A stretch of DNA of 64,000 nt, taken from positions 2,542,001 to 2,606,000 of the forward strand of contig AP025582.1 in assembly GCA_022846075.1 (NCBI GenBank), written 5' to 3'. A program made the position numbers and the translations under genes. Of the stretch, positions 24,404 to 32,378 are shown in pieces; within the stretch, counting starts at the first letter, position 1; every line of letters starts with the position of its first letter. This DNA comes from Oscillospiraceae bacterium (GTDB taxonomy: Bacteria; Bacillota; Clostridia; Oscillospirales; Oscillospiraceae). The notes beneath the pieces were generated by a model. The model did not search any database and was not told where the DNA came from. It saw only the letters and a program-made list of their open reading frames with translations.

Positions 24404-25597
24404 ATGGGACGGCTGCTGTCCAGGGAGGGGTTTCGGGAGATCTGCGCGGGGGCGGCCCTTCTGTGCTGCGCCCTGGCCCTCATCTGCTGGCCCAAGGAGA
24501 TCAGCGCCGCCGTCCGCAGCGGCCTGGGGCTTTGCTACAACGTGATCATCCCCTCCCTCTTCCCCTTCTTTATCCTCTCCTCCCTGGTCATCTCCCTGGG
24601 GCTGGCGGGCTATTTGGGGCGGCTCCTGGAGCCCGTCATGCGCCCCCTTTTCCACGTCAGCGGCTCCTGCGCCGCCGCCCTGGCCCTGGGGTTCATCGGG
24701 GGCTATCCCGTAGGGGCCCGGTCGGCCCTCACTCTCTACGAGAGCGGCCAGTGCACCAAGACCGAGGCCGAGCGGCTGCTGGCCTTCTGCAACAACTCCG
24801 GCCCCGCCTTCATCCTGGGGGTGGTGGGGGCTGGCATCTTCGCCGACAGCCGGGTGGGCATCCTCCTGTGCGTCACCCACGCCGCCGCCTCGGTCTGCGT
24901 GGGCCTTCTCTTCCGCTTCTACCACTGGCGGGACCGGGACAGCCGGGAGCCCCGGCCCAGTCCCCCCATCGCCGCCCAGCGCTTCACCTCCGCCTTCACC
25001 GGGGCCGTGAAGGACTCCCTGGCCTCGGTGCTCAACATCTGCGCCTTCGTGGTGTGCTTCACCGTCATCATCCAGCTTTGCTTCCGCTCCGGCATCCTCC
25101 CCGCCCTGGCGGAGCTGCTGGGGCGGCTCCTGGCCCCCCTGGGCTTCACCCAGGCCTGGGCCGAGCGGCTCCTCACCGGAGCGCTGGAGCTCTCCTCCGG
25201 GGTCTCCACCCTCAGCGGGGACGGCTCTCTGGCGGGCAAGCTGTCCATGGCGGCCTTCATGCTGGGCTGGGCCGGGGTGTCGGTCCACTGTCAGGTCCTC
25301 TCCTTCCTGGGCTCCAGCGGGCTGAATATCCGCACCTATATCGGCGGCAAGCTGCTCCACGGGGTCCTCTCCGCCGCTCTCACCGCCCTGCTGTTCCGCC
25401 TCTTTCCCCTGGAGGAGCCGGTGTCGGCCTATTTGGTCCAGCAGGTGGCGGGGATCGCAGGGACGGATTTTTACACCGCCCTCACCATCTCCACCGCGGC
25501 GGCCTGGGTGGTTTTTCTCCTGTTTTTCCTGGCGGCGGCCATGGGCCTCAAAAAGGGTCGAAAAACCTGTGGTAAAGGCCGTCGGAACATGATATAA
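24404..25597 (+). CDS. ylbJ: YlbJ-like sporulation integral membrane protein
   Basis: 397 aa from ATG 24404; GGAGGTG at 24391-24397 is 6 nt away, while two earlier in-frame starts lie too close to it. About ten hydrophobic segments are predicted. Nucleoside-recognition (Gate) type blocks appear: YNVIIPSLFPFFILSSLV, GFIGGYPVGARSA and CNNSGPAFILGVVGAGIF. YlbJ is produced under sigma-E in the mother cell and is needed for heat-resistant spores. It stands alone downstream of the TetR gene, with a relic of a repeat element in its leader. Confidence 0.88.
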   Translation: MGRLLSREGFREICAGAALLCCALALICWPKEISAAVRSGLGLCYNVIIPSLFPFFILSSLVISLGLAGYLGRLLEPVMRPLFHVSGSCAAALALGFIGGYPVGARSALTLYESGQCTKTEAERLLAFCNNSGPAFILGVVGAGIFADSRVGILLCVTHAAASVCVGLLFRFYHWRDRDSREPRPSPPIAAQRFTSAFTGAVKDSLASVLNICAFVVCFTVIIQLCFRSGILPALAELLGRLLAPLGFTQAWAERLLTGALELSSGVSTLSGDGSLAGKLSMAAFMLGWAGVSVHCQVLSFLGSSGLNIRTYIGGKLLHGVLSAALTALLFRLFPLEEPVSAYLVQQVAGIAGTDFYTALTISTAAAWVVFLLFFLAAAMGLKKGRKTCGKGRRNMI

Positions 25598-25675
25598 TAA
25601 TTATAATTACGGCAGTCATTCCAAATTTCACAGCGGTCAAAATTGACGAGAGAACCCCGCCGAGGAGGAGAGCCC

Positions 25676-25888
25676 ATGCTGTTCCAGAAGAAGATCGAGC
25701 CCCGCTGCACCTACTGCGCCAAGGGCGCCCCTCTGACGGACGGGCAGATCCTCTGCGCCCGGAGGGGCGTGGTGGCCGCCGGCGGGAGCTGTTCCGGCTT
25801 TCGCTACGACCCCCTGAAGCGGACCCCGCCCAAACCGGCCACCCTGGACACCAGCCGGCTGAAGGACGAGGATTTCCGTTTGGATTGA
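25676..25888 (+). CDS. Small Cys-containing protein, unknown
   Basis: 70 aa from ATG 25676 with GAGGAGGAG. Four cysteines in CTYC, LCARRG and GSCSGF could bind a metal. The C-terminal half is rich in Pro, Lys and Asp (PLKRTPPKP). It looks like a rudimentary zinc ribbon conserved in related genomes, but I cannot assign a family. It follows ylbJ by about 78 bp; TATAAT-like sequence in the gap suggests its own promoter. Confidence 0.65.
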   Translation: MLFQKKIEPRCTYCAKGAPLTDGQILCARRGVVAAGGSCSGFRYDPLKRTPPKPATLDTSRLKDEDFRLD

Positions 25889-25897
25889 CGGCAAATC

Positions 25898-25941
25898 AAA
25901 AAAATCGGGCCGGGAGCGTTTGCTCCCGGCCCGTTCCTTTT
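25898..25941. terminator. Bidirectional terminator
   Basis: Perfect 12-bp stem (25906-25917 with 25922-25933) with loop GTTT. A seven-A run on the left gives a strong U-tract for the minus-strand hydrogenase gene. TTCCTTTTT lies on the right. Confidence 0.9.
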
Positions 25942-25943
25942 TG

Positions 25944-27386
25944 TTATTGCTTCGCTGCCTCGAGCCCGTCGGCCTCCAGGGCGCCCAGGATGGTGCGGTC
26001 CTGGGCCTCCTTGGCGTGCTTTTGCACGTCCACCTGGTTGCGGGGGCTGCGGATAAGGATGCCCGCCCCCTGGACGCAGCCGCCCTCGCAGGCCATGCCC
26101 TCGATGAAGTTCACGTCGCCGATGCCCTTGGCCATCTTCATCAGCTCGGCCTTACAGGCGGCGATGCCGCTGCAGGAGACGGCGTTGAGCTTGAACTGCT
26201 CCTCGGTGACCCCGTGCTCCTTCAACCCCTCGGCCACGGCGGCGGCCACGCCGCCGGAGTGGGCGAAGGAGCGGCCGAAGCCGCTGGCCTCGTCCAGAGG
26301 GGTCTCCTCCAGGCTCTCGATGTCGATGCCCTTGGACTCGAAGAGGGGGTAGAGCTCCTCAAAGGTGATGGCGCAGTCGATGGTGCCCATGGTCTTGCCC
26401 AGCTGGAACTCCCGCTTCTTGGCCACGCAGGGGCCCACAAAGACCACCCGGGCCCGGGGGTCCTTCTCCTTGATGCGCTTGCCGATCATCACCATGGGAG
26501 AGGGGGTGTGGGAGATCAGGGGGGCCAGGTCGGGGAAGTTCTTCTCCACGTAGTCCACGAAGGCGGGGCAGCAGGAGGAGAGGAGCTTGCCCTTCTCCAC
26601 CAGCTCCTCGCTCTCAGCCTTGGCGGTCATATCGGCGCCCAGGGCCACCTCGGCCACGTCGTAGAAGCCCAGCATCTTCAATCCCGTGACCACCTGGCCC
26701 AGCTTGGCGGGGGCGAACTGCCCGGCGATGGAGGGGGCCAGCACGGCGTAGACCCGGAAGTCCCACCGGGCGGCGCCCCGGAGCATCTGGATCACGTCCA
26801 CGATGTAAGATTTGTCCATGATGGCGCCGAAGGGGCACTGGTAGACACAGCTGCCGCAGGCGATGCACTTATTGACGTCGATGGCCGCCTTCTTGTCCTC
26901 GCCCATAGTGATGGCGCCGGGGGCGCAGCCCCGCTCGCAGGGGCGCTGGTGCTTTTCAATGGCGCCGTAGGGGCAGGCGGAGACGCACTTGCCGCAGGTG
27001 ATGCACTTGGAGTGGTCGATGACGGCCTTGTGGTTGATGATGGTGATGGCGTCCTTGGGGCAGGAGTGCATGCACCGGGTGGCGATACAGCCCCGGCAGG
27101 CGGGGCCCACCTCGATCTGGGTCACGGGGCACTCGTCGCAGGCCACCTCCATGACCTCCACCATGGCCGGGTTGGAGCTGTCCCCCCCGATGGCCATTTT
27201 GATGCGGTTGGAGACCACCGCCCGCTCTTTATAGATACAGCAGCGCATCTTGGCCTCGGGGCCGGGCACGATCTGCTCGGGCACGTCCAGGACGCCGGTG
27301 GCCAGGCGGTCCTCCCAGGCCAGCTCGGCCACAGCCTTGAGCACCTGATCCTTCAGCTCTTGTACCGATGTCTCAAATTCACGCAT
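25944..27386 (-). CDS. [FeFe]-hydrogenase-like protein with ferredoxin domains (group B type)
   Basis: 480 aa from ATG 27386 with AAGGAG. The N-terminal half holds cysteine clusters at about 83-86, 97-109, 128-138, 150-154 and 174-184, enough for three or more [4Fe4S] clusters. The H-domain keeps the cysteine ligands SSCCPAF (272-273), GPCVAKK (320) and GMACEGGC (433, 437). The small-subunit-like tail is fused. Motif wording follows group B monomeric enzymes rather than the classical TSCCPxW form. It probably exchanges electrons between ferredoxin and protons, but activity is unproven. No HydEFG maturases are in the window. Confidence 0.8.
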   Translation of the reverse strand: MREFETSVQELKDQVLKAVAELAWEDRLATGVLDVPEQIVPGPEAKMRCCIYKERAVVSNRIKMAIGGDSSNPAMVEVMEVACDECPVTQIEVGPACRGCIATRCMHSCPKDAITIINHKAVIDHSKCITCGKCVSACPYGAIEKHQRPCERGCAPGAITMGEDKKAAIDVNKCIACGSCVYQCPFGAIMDKSYIVDVIQMLRGAARWDFRVYAVLAPSIAGQFAPAKLGQVVTGLKMLGFYDVAEVALGADMTAKAESEELVEKGKLLSSCCPAFVDYVEKNFPDLAPLISHTPSPMVMIGKRIKEKDPRARVVFVGPCVAKKREFQLGKTMGTIDCAITFEELYPLFESKGIDIESLEETPLDEASGFGRSFAHSGGVAAAVAEGLKEHGVTEEQFKLNAVSCSGIAACKAELMKMAKGIGDVNFIEGMACEGGCVQGAGILIRSPRNQVDVQKHAKEAQDRTILGALEADGLEAAKQ

Positions 27387-27438
27387 AAAATGTTCTCCTT
27401 TTTGAGAGGATCTTGTCGTCTTTTTCACAATGCAATTC

Positions 27439-27468
27439 ATTTTACTCTCTCCCGCGGCGGACTGTCAA
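27439..27468 (-). promoter_or_regulatory. Promoter of the hydrogenase-like gene
   Basis: On the minus strand TTGACA (27468-27463), an 18-nt spacer and TAAAAT (27444-27439), about 50 nt before the ATG. Confidence 0.65.
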
Positions 27469-27533
27469 CGACAATATTTTCTACTTCGAAGGGCCTCTTT
27501 TGTGAAGGTTGACCAAGTCCCCGCGGGCGGGGC

Positions 27534-27563
27534 TTGCCCTCCGCCGCCCCTCCGGGGTATAAT
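27534..27563 (+). promoter_or_regulatory. Promoter of selAB
   Basis: TTGCCC (27534-27539), an 18-nt spacer and TATAAT (27558-27563). The leader to the selA ATG is about 104 nt, GC-rich and probably structured. Confidence 0.55.
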
Positions 27564-27673
27564 AGCCGTAAGAGATTTGCGGGAGCCGGTCTCACGCCGG
27601 TACCACGGCGGCCCGTACCGCCCGCGGCATCCCAAAACACCTTTCCCGACGGAATACGAAGGAGGCGCTCGAC

Positions 27674-29044
27674 ATGGACCCTTCCCAGCTTCGGAACCTG
27701 CCCAAGATGGACGCCCTGCTGGCCCTGCCCGCCCTGGCGGACTCCGGCCTGCCCCACGCCGTCCTGCTCCAGGCCGCCCGGGCCGAGCTGGAGGCCCTGC
27801 GGGCCGGGGAGGGGCCCCTGCCGGACCCGGACGCCCTCTCCGCCGCCGTCCTGCGCCGGGCCCTCCGCGCCATGACCCCCGGCCTGGGCCGGGTGGTGAA
27901 CGCCACCGGGGTGGTGCTCCACACCAACCTGGGCCGGGCCCCCCTGGCTAACGCCGCCCTGGAGGCCATGGCCGGGGCCGGGGGGTACTGCGCCCTGGAA
28001 TACGACCTTGACACCGGCCGCCGGGGGGACCGGGGCGGCCGGATCGAGGCCCTCCTCCGGGACCTGACCGGGGCCGAGGGGGCCCTGGTGGTTGGCAACA
28101 ACGCCGCCGCCGTCCTCCTGGCCCTTACCGCCCTGGCCCAGGGCAAGGGGGTGGCCCTGTCCCGGGGGGAGCTGGTGGAGATCGGCGGCAGCTTCCGCAT
28201 GCCCGACATCATGGCCCAGAGCGGGGCGGAGCTGGTGGAGGTGGGCACCACCAACCGCACCCGGCAGGCCGACTACCGGGCCGCCGTGGAGGCCGGGAAG
28301 GTTCAATACCTGCTCAAGGTCCACACCTCCAATTACAAGTTGGTGGGCTACACCCAGGAGACCTCCCTCTCCGAGCTGGTGGGGCTGGGCCGGGCCTACG
28401 GGCTGAGCGTCCTTTACGACCTGGGCGGCGGGCTCCTCCTGCCCCCCAGGCTTCTGGGGCTTCCCGAGGGCACCCCCTCGGTGGCCGAGGCCGTCCGGGC
28501 GGGGGCCGACCTGGTGTGCTTTTCCGGGGACAAGCTGCTGGGCGGGCCCCAGGCCGGCATCCTGGTGGGGCGGAAGTGGGCCGTGGACCTCCTCAAGGCC
28601 CACCCCATGGTCCGGGCCCTCCGGCCGGGGAAGGAGACCCTGGCCGCCCTGGAGGCCACCCTTCAGCTCTACCAGGACCCGGCCCAGGCCAGACGGGACA
28701 TCCCCACCCTGGCCATGCTCTCCGCCCCCCTGGAGGAGCTGGAGGGCCGGGCCAAAACCCTGGCCCAAGCCCTGGAGCCGGTCTGCGGGGCCCGGTGCGC
28801 CCTGGCGGTGGAGCCCGGCGAGAGCGAGGCCGGGGGCGGCGCCTTGCCCGGCGTCAGCCTGCCCACCGCCCTGGTGACCCTGGCCCCCGCCGCCCTCACC
28901 CCGGAGAAGCTGGAGGCCGCCCTCCGGGCCGGGCCCACGCCGGTGGTGGGGCTTCTCCGCCGGGGAAAGGTAGCCCTGGACGTGCGCACCCTGCGCCCCG
29001 GAGACGAGGAGGCCGTCTGCCGGGCGGTGGCGGCCGCCCTGTGA
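27674..29044 (+). CDS. selA: L-seryl-tRNA(Sec) selenium transferase
   Basis: 456 aa, ATG 27674 after GAAGGAGGCG. It is a PLP enzyme: INATGVVLHTNLGRAPL-type segment near 75-92, EYDLDTGRRGDRG near 108-122, and the PLP lysine in FSGDKLLGGPQAG near 290. It converts seryl-tRNA(Sec) to selenocysteyl-tRNA(Sec) with selenophosphate. The stop overlaps the selB GTG, so the two are translationally coupled. The tRNA(Sec) gene follows selB, and selD is on the opposite strand 1.5 kb further. Confidence 0.96.
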   Translation: MDPSQLRNLPKMDALLALPALADSGLPHAVLLQAARAELEALRAGEGPLPDPDALSAAVLRRALRAMTPGLGRVVNATGVVLHTNLGRAPLANAALEAMAGAGGYCALEYDLDTGRRGDRGGRIEALLRDLTGAEGALVVGNNAAAVLLALTALAQGKGVALSRGELVEIGGSFRMPDIMAQSGAELVEVGTTNRTRQADYRAAVEAGKVQYLLKVHTSNYKLVGYTQETSLSELVGLGRAYGLSVLYDLGGGLLLPPRLLGLPEGTPSVAEAVRAGADLVCFSGDKLLGGPQAGILVGRKWAVDLLKAHPMVRALRPGKETLAALEATLQLYQDPAQARRDIPTLAMLSAPLEELEGRAKTLAQALEPVCGARCALAVEPGESEAGGGALPGVSLPTALVTLAPAALTPEKLEAALRAGPTPVVGLLRRGKVALDVRTLRPGDEEAVCRAVAAAL

Positions 29045-30900
29045 GGGCCCTCACCTTCGCCGTGGCCGGCCACGTGGACCACGGCAAGACCGCCCTGACC
29101 CGGGCCCTCACCGGGGTGGATACCGACGCCCTGGCCGAGGAAAAGCGCCGGGGCCTCACCATCGAGCCGGGCTTTGCCCCCCTCCGGCTGGAGGGGGCCC
29201 TCATCAGCCTGGTGGACGGCCCCGGGCACGAAAAATTTATCCACAACCTGCTCTCCGCCAGCGGCGGGGTGGACGCCCTCCTCCTGGCGGTGGACGGCCG
29301 GGAGGGGCCCATGCCCCAGACCTGGGAGCATCTGGAGCTTCTCACCCTGCTGGGGGTGGAGCGGGGCGCGGTGGCCCTCACCAAGGCCGACCTGCTCTCC
29401 CCGGCGGAGCGGGAGGCGCGGCGGGACGCCCTGGCCCTGGCCCTCCGGGGCACCATTCTGGAGGGGGCCCCCATCCTGCCCGTCTCCGCCCGGACGGGGG
29501 AGGGGCTGGGGGAGCTGAAAGCCGCCCTGGCGGCTCTGGCCGCCGCCTGTCCCCCCCGGGAGGAGGGGCGGCCCTTCCGCCTGCCGGTGGACCGGGCCTT
29601 TTCCGTGGACGGCTTCGGGGCCGTCATCACCGGCACCATCTGGGACGGGAGGATTCAAACGGGGGACACCCTTCAGCTTTTCCCCGGCGACACCCTGGTC
29701 CGGGTCCGGGGGCTCCAGCGCCACGGAGAGGCGGAGGACGCCCTCTCCGCCGGGAGCCGGGCCGCCCTCAACCTGGCGGGGGTGGAGGCGGGGGCGCTGT
29801 CCCGGGGCATGACCGCCGCCGCCCCCGGCTCCCTCCTCCTAACCGACCAGCTGGACGCCTTCGTCACGGTGTGGGAAAAAAGCCCCCTCCCCCTCTCCTC
29901 CGGGACCCCCCTCCGGTTTTACCACGGCTCCGGCTGGGTGACGGGGCGGGCCTTCCCCCTGGGGGGGCAGGCTTTGGCCCCCGGCGGGGCCGGCTTCGTC
30001 CAGCTCCGGCTGGATGCCCCCGCCGCCCTCCGGCCCCTGGACCGGTTCGTCCTGCGCGCCCTCTCCCCCGCCGCCACCCTGGGAGGCGGGCGGGTGCTGG
30101 ACCCCCTGGCCCCCAGGCACAGGCGGCGGGAGGCCGTCCCGCCCGGCCTGGAGGCGATCCGGGCCCGGGGCCGCCCCGCTCTGGCCCGCCTGCTTCTCCG
30201 GCGGGCGGGGGCCCCCCTGTCCACCGGCACTTTGGCCCGGCAGCTGGGCCTGTCGGAGGGGGAGGCGGCGGAGCTGCTGGCGGGGCTGGACGACGCCCTG
30301 CCCCTGGGGGGAGAATGGATCAGCCGGGAGGCCCTCTCCCTGTTTCGCCAAAAAGCGGAGGAGGGACTGGGGGAATATCACGCCGCCCACCCCCTCTCCC
30401 CCGGCATGGGCCGGGAGGAGCTGCGCACCCTCCTCCCCGACGCCGCGGCGGAGGCCCTGGCCCGGGAAGGGGCCATCCGGCTGGAGGGCCCCACGGCGTC
30501 CCTGCCCGGCTTTGTCCCCGCCTGGCCCTCCCAGCTCCTTCCGGTGCGGGACGCCCTGCTGGCGCGCTACGAGGCCTTCGGCCTGGCCCCGCCGGAAAAT
30601 GCCCGTGTGGAGGCCCTCTTCGGCCGGGATGCCGCCCTGGCCCGGCAGGCGGGCCGCAGGCTGGAGGAGGAGGGGCTTCTCATCCCCTACGCCCACCGGC
30701 GGCGCATGGGAAAATCCTCTTATGACAGGGCCCTGTCCATTTTGCGAAGGCTCTTCTCCCAGTGCGAACGGGTCACCCTGGCCCAGTTCCGGGACGCCGC
30801 CGGAGTGAACCGGGACGCCGCCCTCCTGCTGCTGGAATACTGGGATGGGCTGGGCCTCACCCGCCGGGTGGGGGACGGCCGGGTCCTGCTGGAGCATTAA
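29041..30900 (+). CDS. selB: Selenocysteine-specific elongation factor SelB
   Basis: 619 aa from GTG 29041, overlapping the selA stop by 4 bp. An apparently longer in-frame extension lies inside selA and is rejected. GTPase motifs are GHVDHGKT, the switch region RGLTIEPGFA, DGPGHE and TKAD. The EF-Tu-like domains II-III reach about residue 340. C-terminal winged-helix repeats (about 370-619) bind the SECIS RNA hairpin. It delivers Sec-tRNA(Sec) to UGA codons. One target is the selD gene in this window. Confidence 0.95.
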   Translation: MRALTFAVAGHVDHGKTALTRALTGVDTDALAEEKRRGLTIEPGFAPLRLEGALISLVDGPGHEKFIHNLLSASGGVDALLLAVDGREGPMPQTWEHLELLTLLGVERGAVALTKADLLSPAEREARRDALALALRGTILEGAPILPVSARTGEGLGELKAALAALAAACPPREEGRPFRLPVDRAFSVDGFGAVITGTIWDGRIQTGDTLQLFPGDTLVRVRGLQRHGEAEDALSAGSRAALNLAGVEAGALSRGMTAAAPGSLLLTDQLDAFVTVWEKSPLPLSSGTPLRFYHGSGWVTGRAFPLGGQALAPGGAGFVQLRLDAPAALRPLDRFVLRALSPAATLGGGRVLDPLAPRHRRREAVPPGLEAIRARGRPALARLLLRRAGAPLSTGTLARQLGLSEGEAAELLAGLDDALPLGGEWISREALSLFRQKAEEGLGEYHAAHPLSPGMGREELRTLLPDAAAEALAREGAIRLEGPTASLPGFVPAWPSQLLPVRDALLARYEAFGLAPPENARVEALFGRDAALARQAGRRLEEEGLLIPYAHRRRMGKSSYDRALSILRRLFSQCERVTLAQFRDAAGVNRDAALLLLEYWDGLGLTRRVGDGRVLLEH

Positions 30901-30957
30901 AAAGGTGCCGCCCCCCTCTCAGGAGAGGAGGGCAGATGCTTTGTGAGAGATTCAAGG

Positions 30958-30991
30958 CCCCGAAAGCCCGCGCCGGGGAGGGCTTTCGGGG
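30958..30991 (+). other. Stem-loop in the selB to tRNA(Sec) spacer
   Basis: Perfect 12-bp stem (30958-30969 with 30980-30991) and a 10-nt loop, without a U-tract. It is not a terminator. It may be an RNA processing signal separating the tRNA from the selAB message, or an attenuation structure. Confidence 0.5.
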
Positions 30992-31047
30992 TACGGTGCA
31001 AAGATTTTCCCCGCATGGCCGTGCCGGGAAAATTCCGGCATTGATAT

Positions 31048-31142
31048 GGAAGCGGAGCGGTCCTGGTGGGCCGCGCGGTCTTCAAAACCGTTGGGGGCGG
31101 CAGACCCGCCCCGGTGGGTTCGATTCCCATCCGCTTTCGCCA
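31048..31142 (+). tRNA. selC: tRNA-Sec (anticodon UCA)
   Basis: 95 nt with CCA encoded. The 8-bp acceptor stem GGAAGCGG pairs with CCGCTTTC (one G-T pair), followed by discriminator G and CCA (31140-31142). The T-stem has 5 bp, giving the bacterial 8/5 geometry. The anticodon loop CTTCAAA places TCA at 31082-31084. A long variable arm GGGGCGG/CCGCCCC is present. It is charged by seryl-tRNA synthetase, then converted by SelA. It probably shares the selAB transcript and ends at the adjacent terminator. Confidence 0.96.
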
Positions 31143-31146
31143 GAAA

Positions 31147-31181
31147 GGGCCGGGAGGGTGATCCCTCCCGGCCCCTTTTTT
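31147..31181 (+). terminator. Terminator after tRNA(Sec)
   Basis: Perfect 12-bp stem (31147-31158 with 31163-31174), loop TGAT and six T residues. Confidence 0.92.
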
Positions 31182-31193
31182 CCTTTCCCGCAT

Positions 31194-31236
31194 AGGATGG
31201 TGTGACCCCCTGCCTTGGTTGGGGGCACACCATCCT
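31194..31236 (+). promoter_or_regulatory. Long leader stem-loop before the DUF4397 gene
   Basis: The 11-bp arm AGGATGGTGTG (31194-31204) pairs exactly with CACACCATCCT (31226-31236), with a further CCCCC/GGGGG inside. The hairpin ends about 12 nt before the AAAGGAG ribosome site. There is no U-tract, so a leader regulatory or mRNA-stability structure is more likely than a terminator. Confidence 0.55.
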
Positions 31237-31260
31237 TCTCCAATGAAAGGAGTTTTCAAC

Positions 31261-32340
31261 ATGGAAACCAACTTCAGCGCCCCTCTCGGCCGGGTGGCCG
31301 GACGGGACGTGCCCGTTGCTCCCCTGCCCATGCCCGGCGAGGGCGGGGCCATCGACAGCGGCGCCACCCCCGTCGTCCCCCTGCCCGACGTGGGCGAGGG
31401 CGGCCCTGTGGGCGGCGGCCAGACCCCCGGCGGCATGCTCCCCGACTTCGGCGAGGGCGGCCCCGTGGGCGGCGGCAGCCAGACTCCCGGCGGCATGCTC
31501 CCTGACTTCGGTGAGGGCGGCCCCGTGGGCGGCGGCAGCCAGACCCCCGGCGGCATGCTTCCCGACTTCGGTGAGGGCGGCCCCGTAGCCGACGGCAGCC
31601 AGACCCCCGGCAACATGCTCCCCGACTTCGGCGAGGGCGGCCCCGTGGCCAACCCCAGCCCCAGCCCCTCCTTTGCCTACGTCCGCTTCCTCAACGCGGT
31701 CACCGACGGCGTCCCCCTGCGGGTCAGCCTGGGCAACCGGCTGCTGGCCACCAATCTGGCCCCCGGCAGCCTCACCGGCTACTACACCGTCTCCGCCGGG
31801 TTCCGCAATCTGACTCTGGCCGACGCCCGCTTCCCCTGGACCGTCCTCTTCCGCTCCGCCGTGCCCTTCTCCAACCGGGAAATCGTCACCCTGGCGGTGG
31901 TCCGCTCCGGGGCCGGGGTGGATCTGGTGCGGGTGGACGACCGGCCCTGCTTCAGCCGGGGCACCAACCGGGCCTGCGTGCGGACGGCGAACCTGATGTA
32001 CAACAGCCCCGGGCTGGACGTGATCCTCACCGACGGCCGGGTGGTCTTCAGCGACGTGCGCTTCAAGGAGGTCACCACCTTCCGCAGGGCCAGGGCCGGG
32101 CAGTACGATATGTACATCGCCCAGACCCCCTACGTCCTCCCCCTGGACTATACCGACATCGAGACGGTGGAGGATATGCCCGTGGTGATCCCCGACTACT
32201 TCCTCCCCGGCTACGGGGCTGTGGAGCCGCTGGCCTCCTTCTTCCTGGACGCCCGGCCGGGCGCCATGGTGACCATCTACCTTATGGGCAACTGGAACCG
32301 CTCCCACAACGTGCGGGTGCGTGTGGTCCAAAACTTCTAA
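31261..32340 (+). CDS. DUF4397 protein with Gly-rich N-terminal tandem repeats
   Basis: 359 aa from ATG 31261 (AAAGGAG). Residues about 42-132 are near-identical 20-residue repeats of the type PDFGEGGPVGGGSQTPGGML: four copies and a partial fifth. Residues 139-350 contain two DUF4397-like beta domains (FAYVRFLNAVTDGVP and CVRTANLMYNSPGLDV). There is no signal peptide or membrane segment. That is unusual for DUF4397 proteins, which are mostly extracytoplasmic, and together with the repeat head suggests a spore-surface or other assembled structural role (inference). It lies between the tRNA(Sec) terminator and selD. Confidence 0.8.
   Translation: METNFSAPLGRVAGRDVPVAPLPMPGEGGAIDSGATPVVPLPDVGEGGPVGGGQTPGGMLPDFGEGGPVGGGSQTPGGMLPDFGEGGPVGGGSQTPGGMLPDFGEGGPVADGSQTPGNMLPDFGEGGPVANPSPSPSFAYVRFLNAVTDGVPLRVSLGNRLLATNLAPGSLTGYYTVSAGFRNLTLADARFPWTVLFRSAVPFSNREIVTLAVVRSGAGVDLVRVDDRPCFSRGTNRACVRTANLMYNSPGLDVILTDGRVVFSDVRFKEVTTFRRARAGQYDMYIAQTPYVLPLDYTDIETVEDMPVVIPDYFLPGYGAVEPLASFFLDARPGAMVTIYLMGNWNRSHNVRVRVVQNF
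31381..31665 (+). repeat. 60-bp in-frame tandem repeat
   Basis: About 4.7 units of a 60-bp repeat within the DUF4397 gene (unit boundaries near 31381, 31441, 31501, 31561 and 31621). Units differ at a few third positions only, with small changes in units 4 and 5. The first unit lacks one codon. Such arrays are prone to copy-number variation. Confidence 0.9.
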
Positions 32341-32346
32341 ACCGGC

Positions 32347-32378
32347 AAAAAGAGGAGGGCTTACGCCCTCCTCTTTTT
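32347..32378. terminator. Bidirectional terminator between the DUF4397 gene and selD
   Basis: 9-bp GC stem (32352-32360 with 32365-32373) with loop TTAC, extended by A5 on the left and T5 on the right. Confidence 0.9.

Noticed and set aside
28516-29040. N-terminal extension of SelB into selA.
   Set aside because: Lies wholly inside selA; GHVDHGKT follows directly after the GTG at 29041.
30901-31047. Small gene between selB and tRNA(Sec).
   Set aside because: Open frames here lack starts with ribosome sites; the interval is dominated by a perfect hairpin.
31381-31665. Possible CRISPR-like array.
   Set aside because: The 60-bp units are contiguous, in frame and lack unique spacers; they are a coding tandem repeat.
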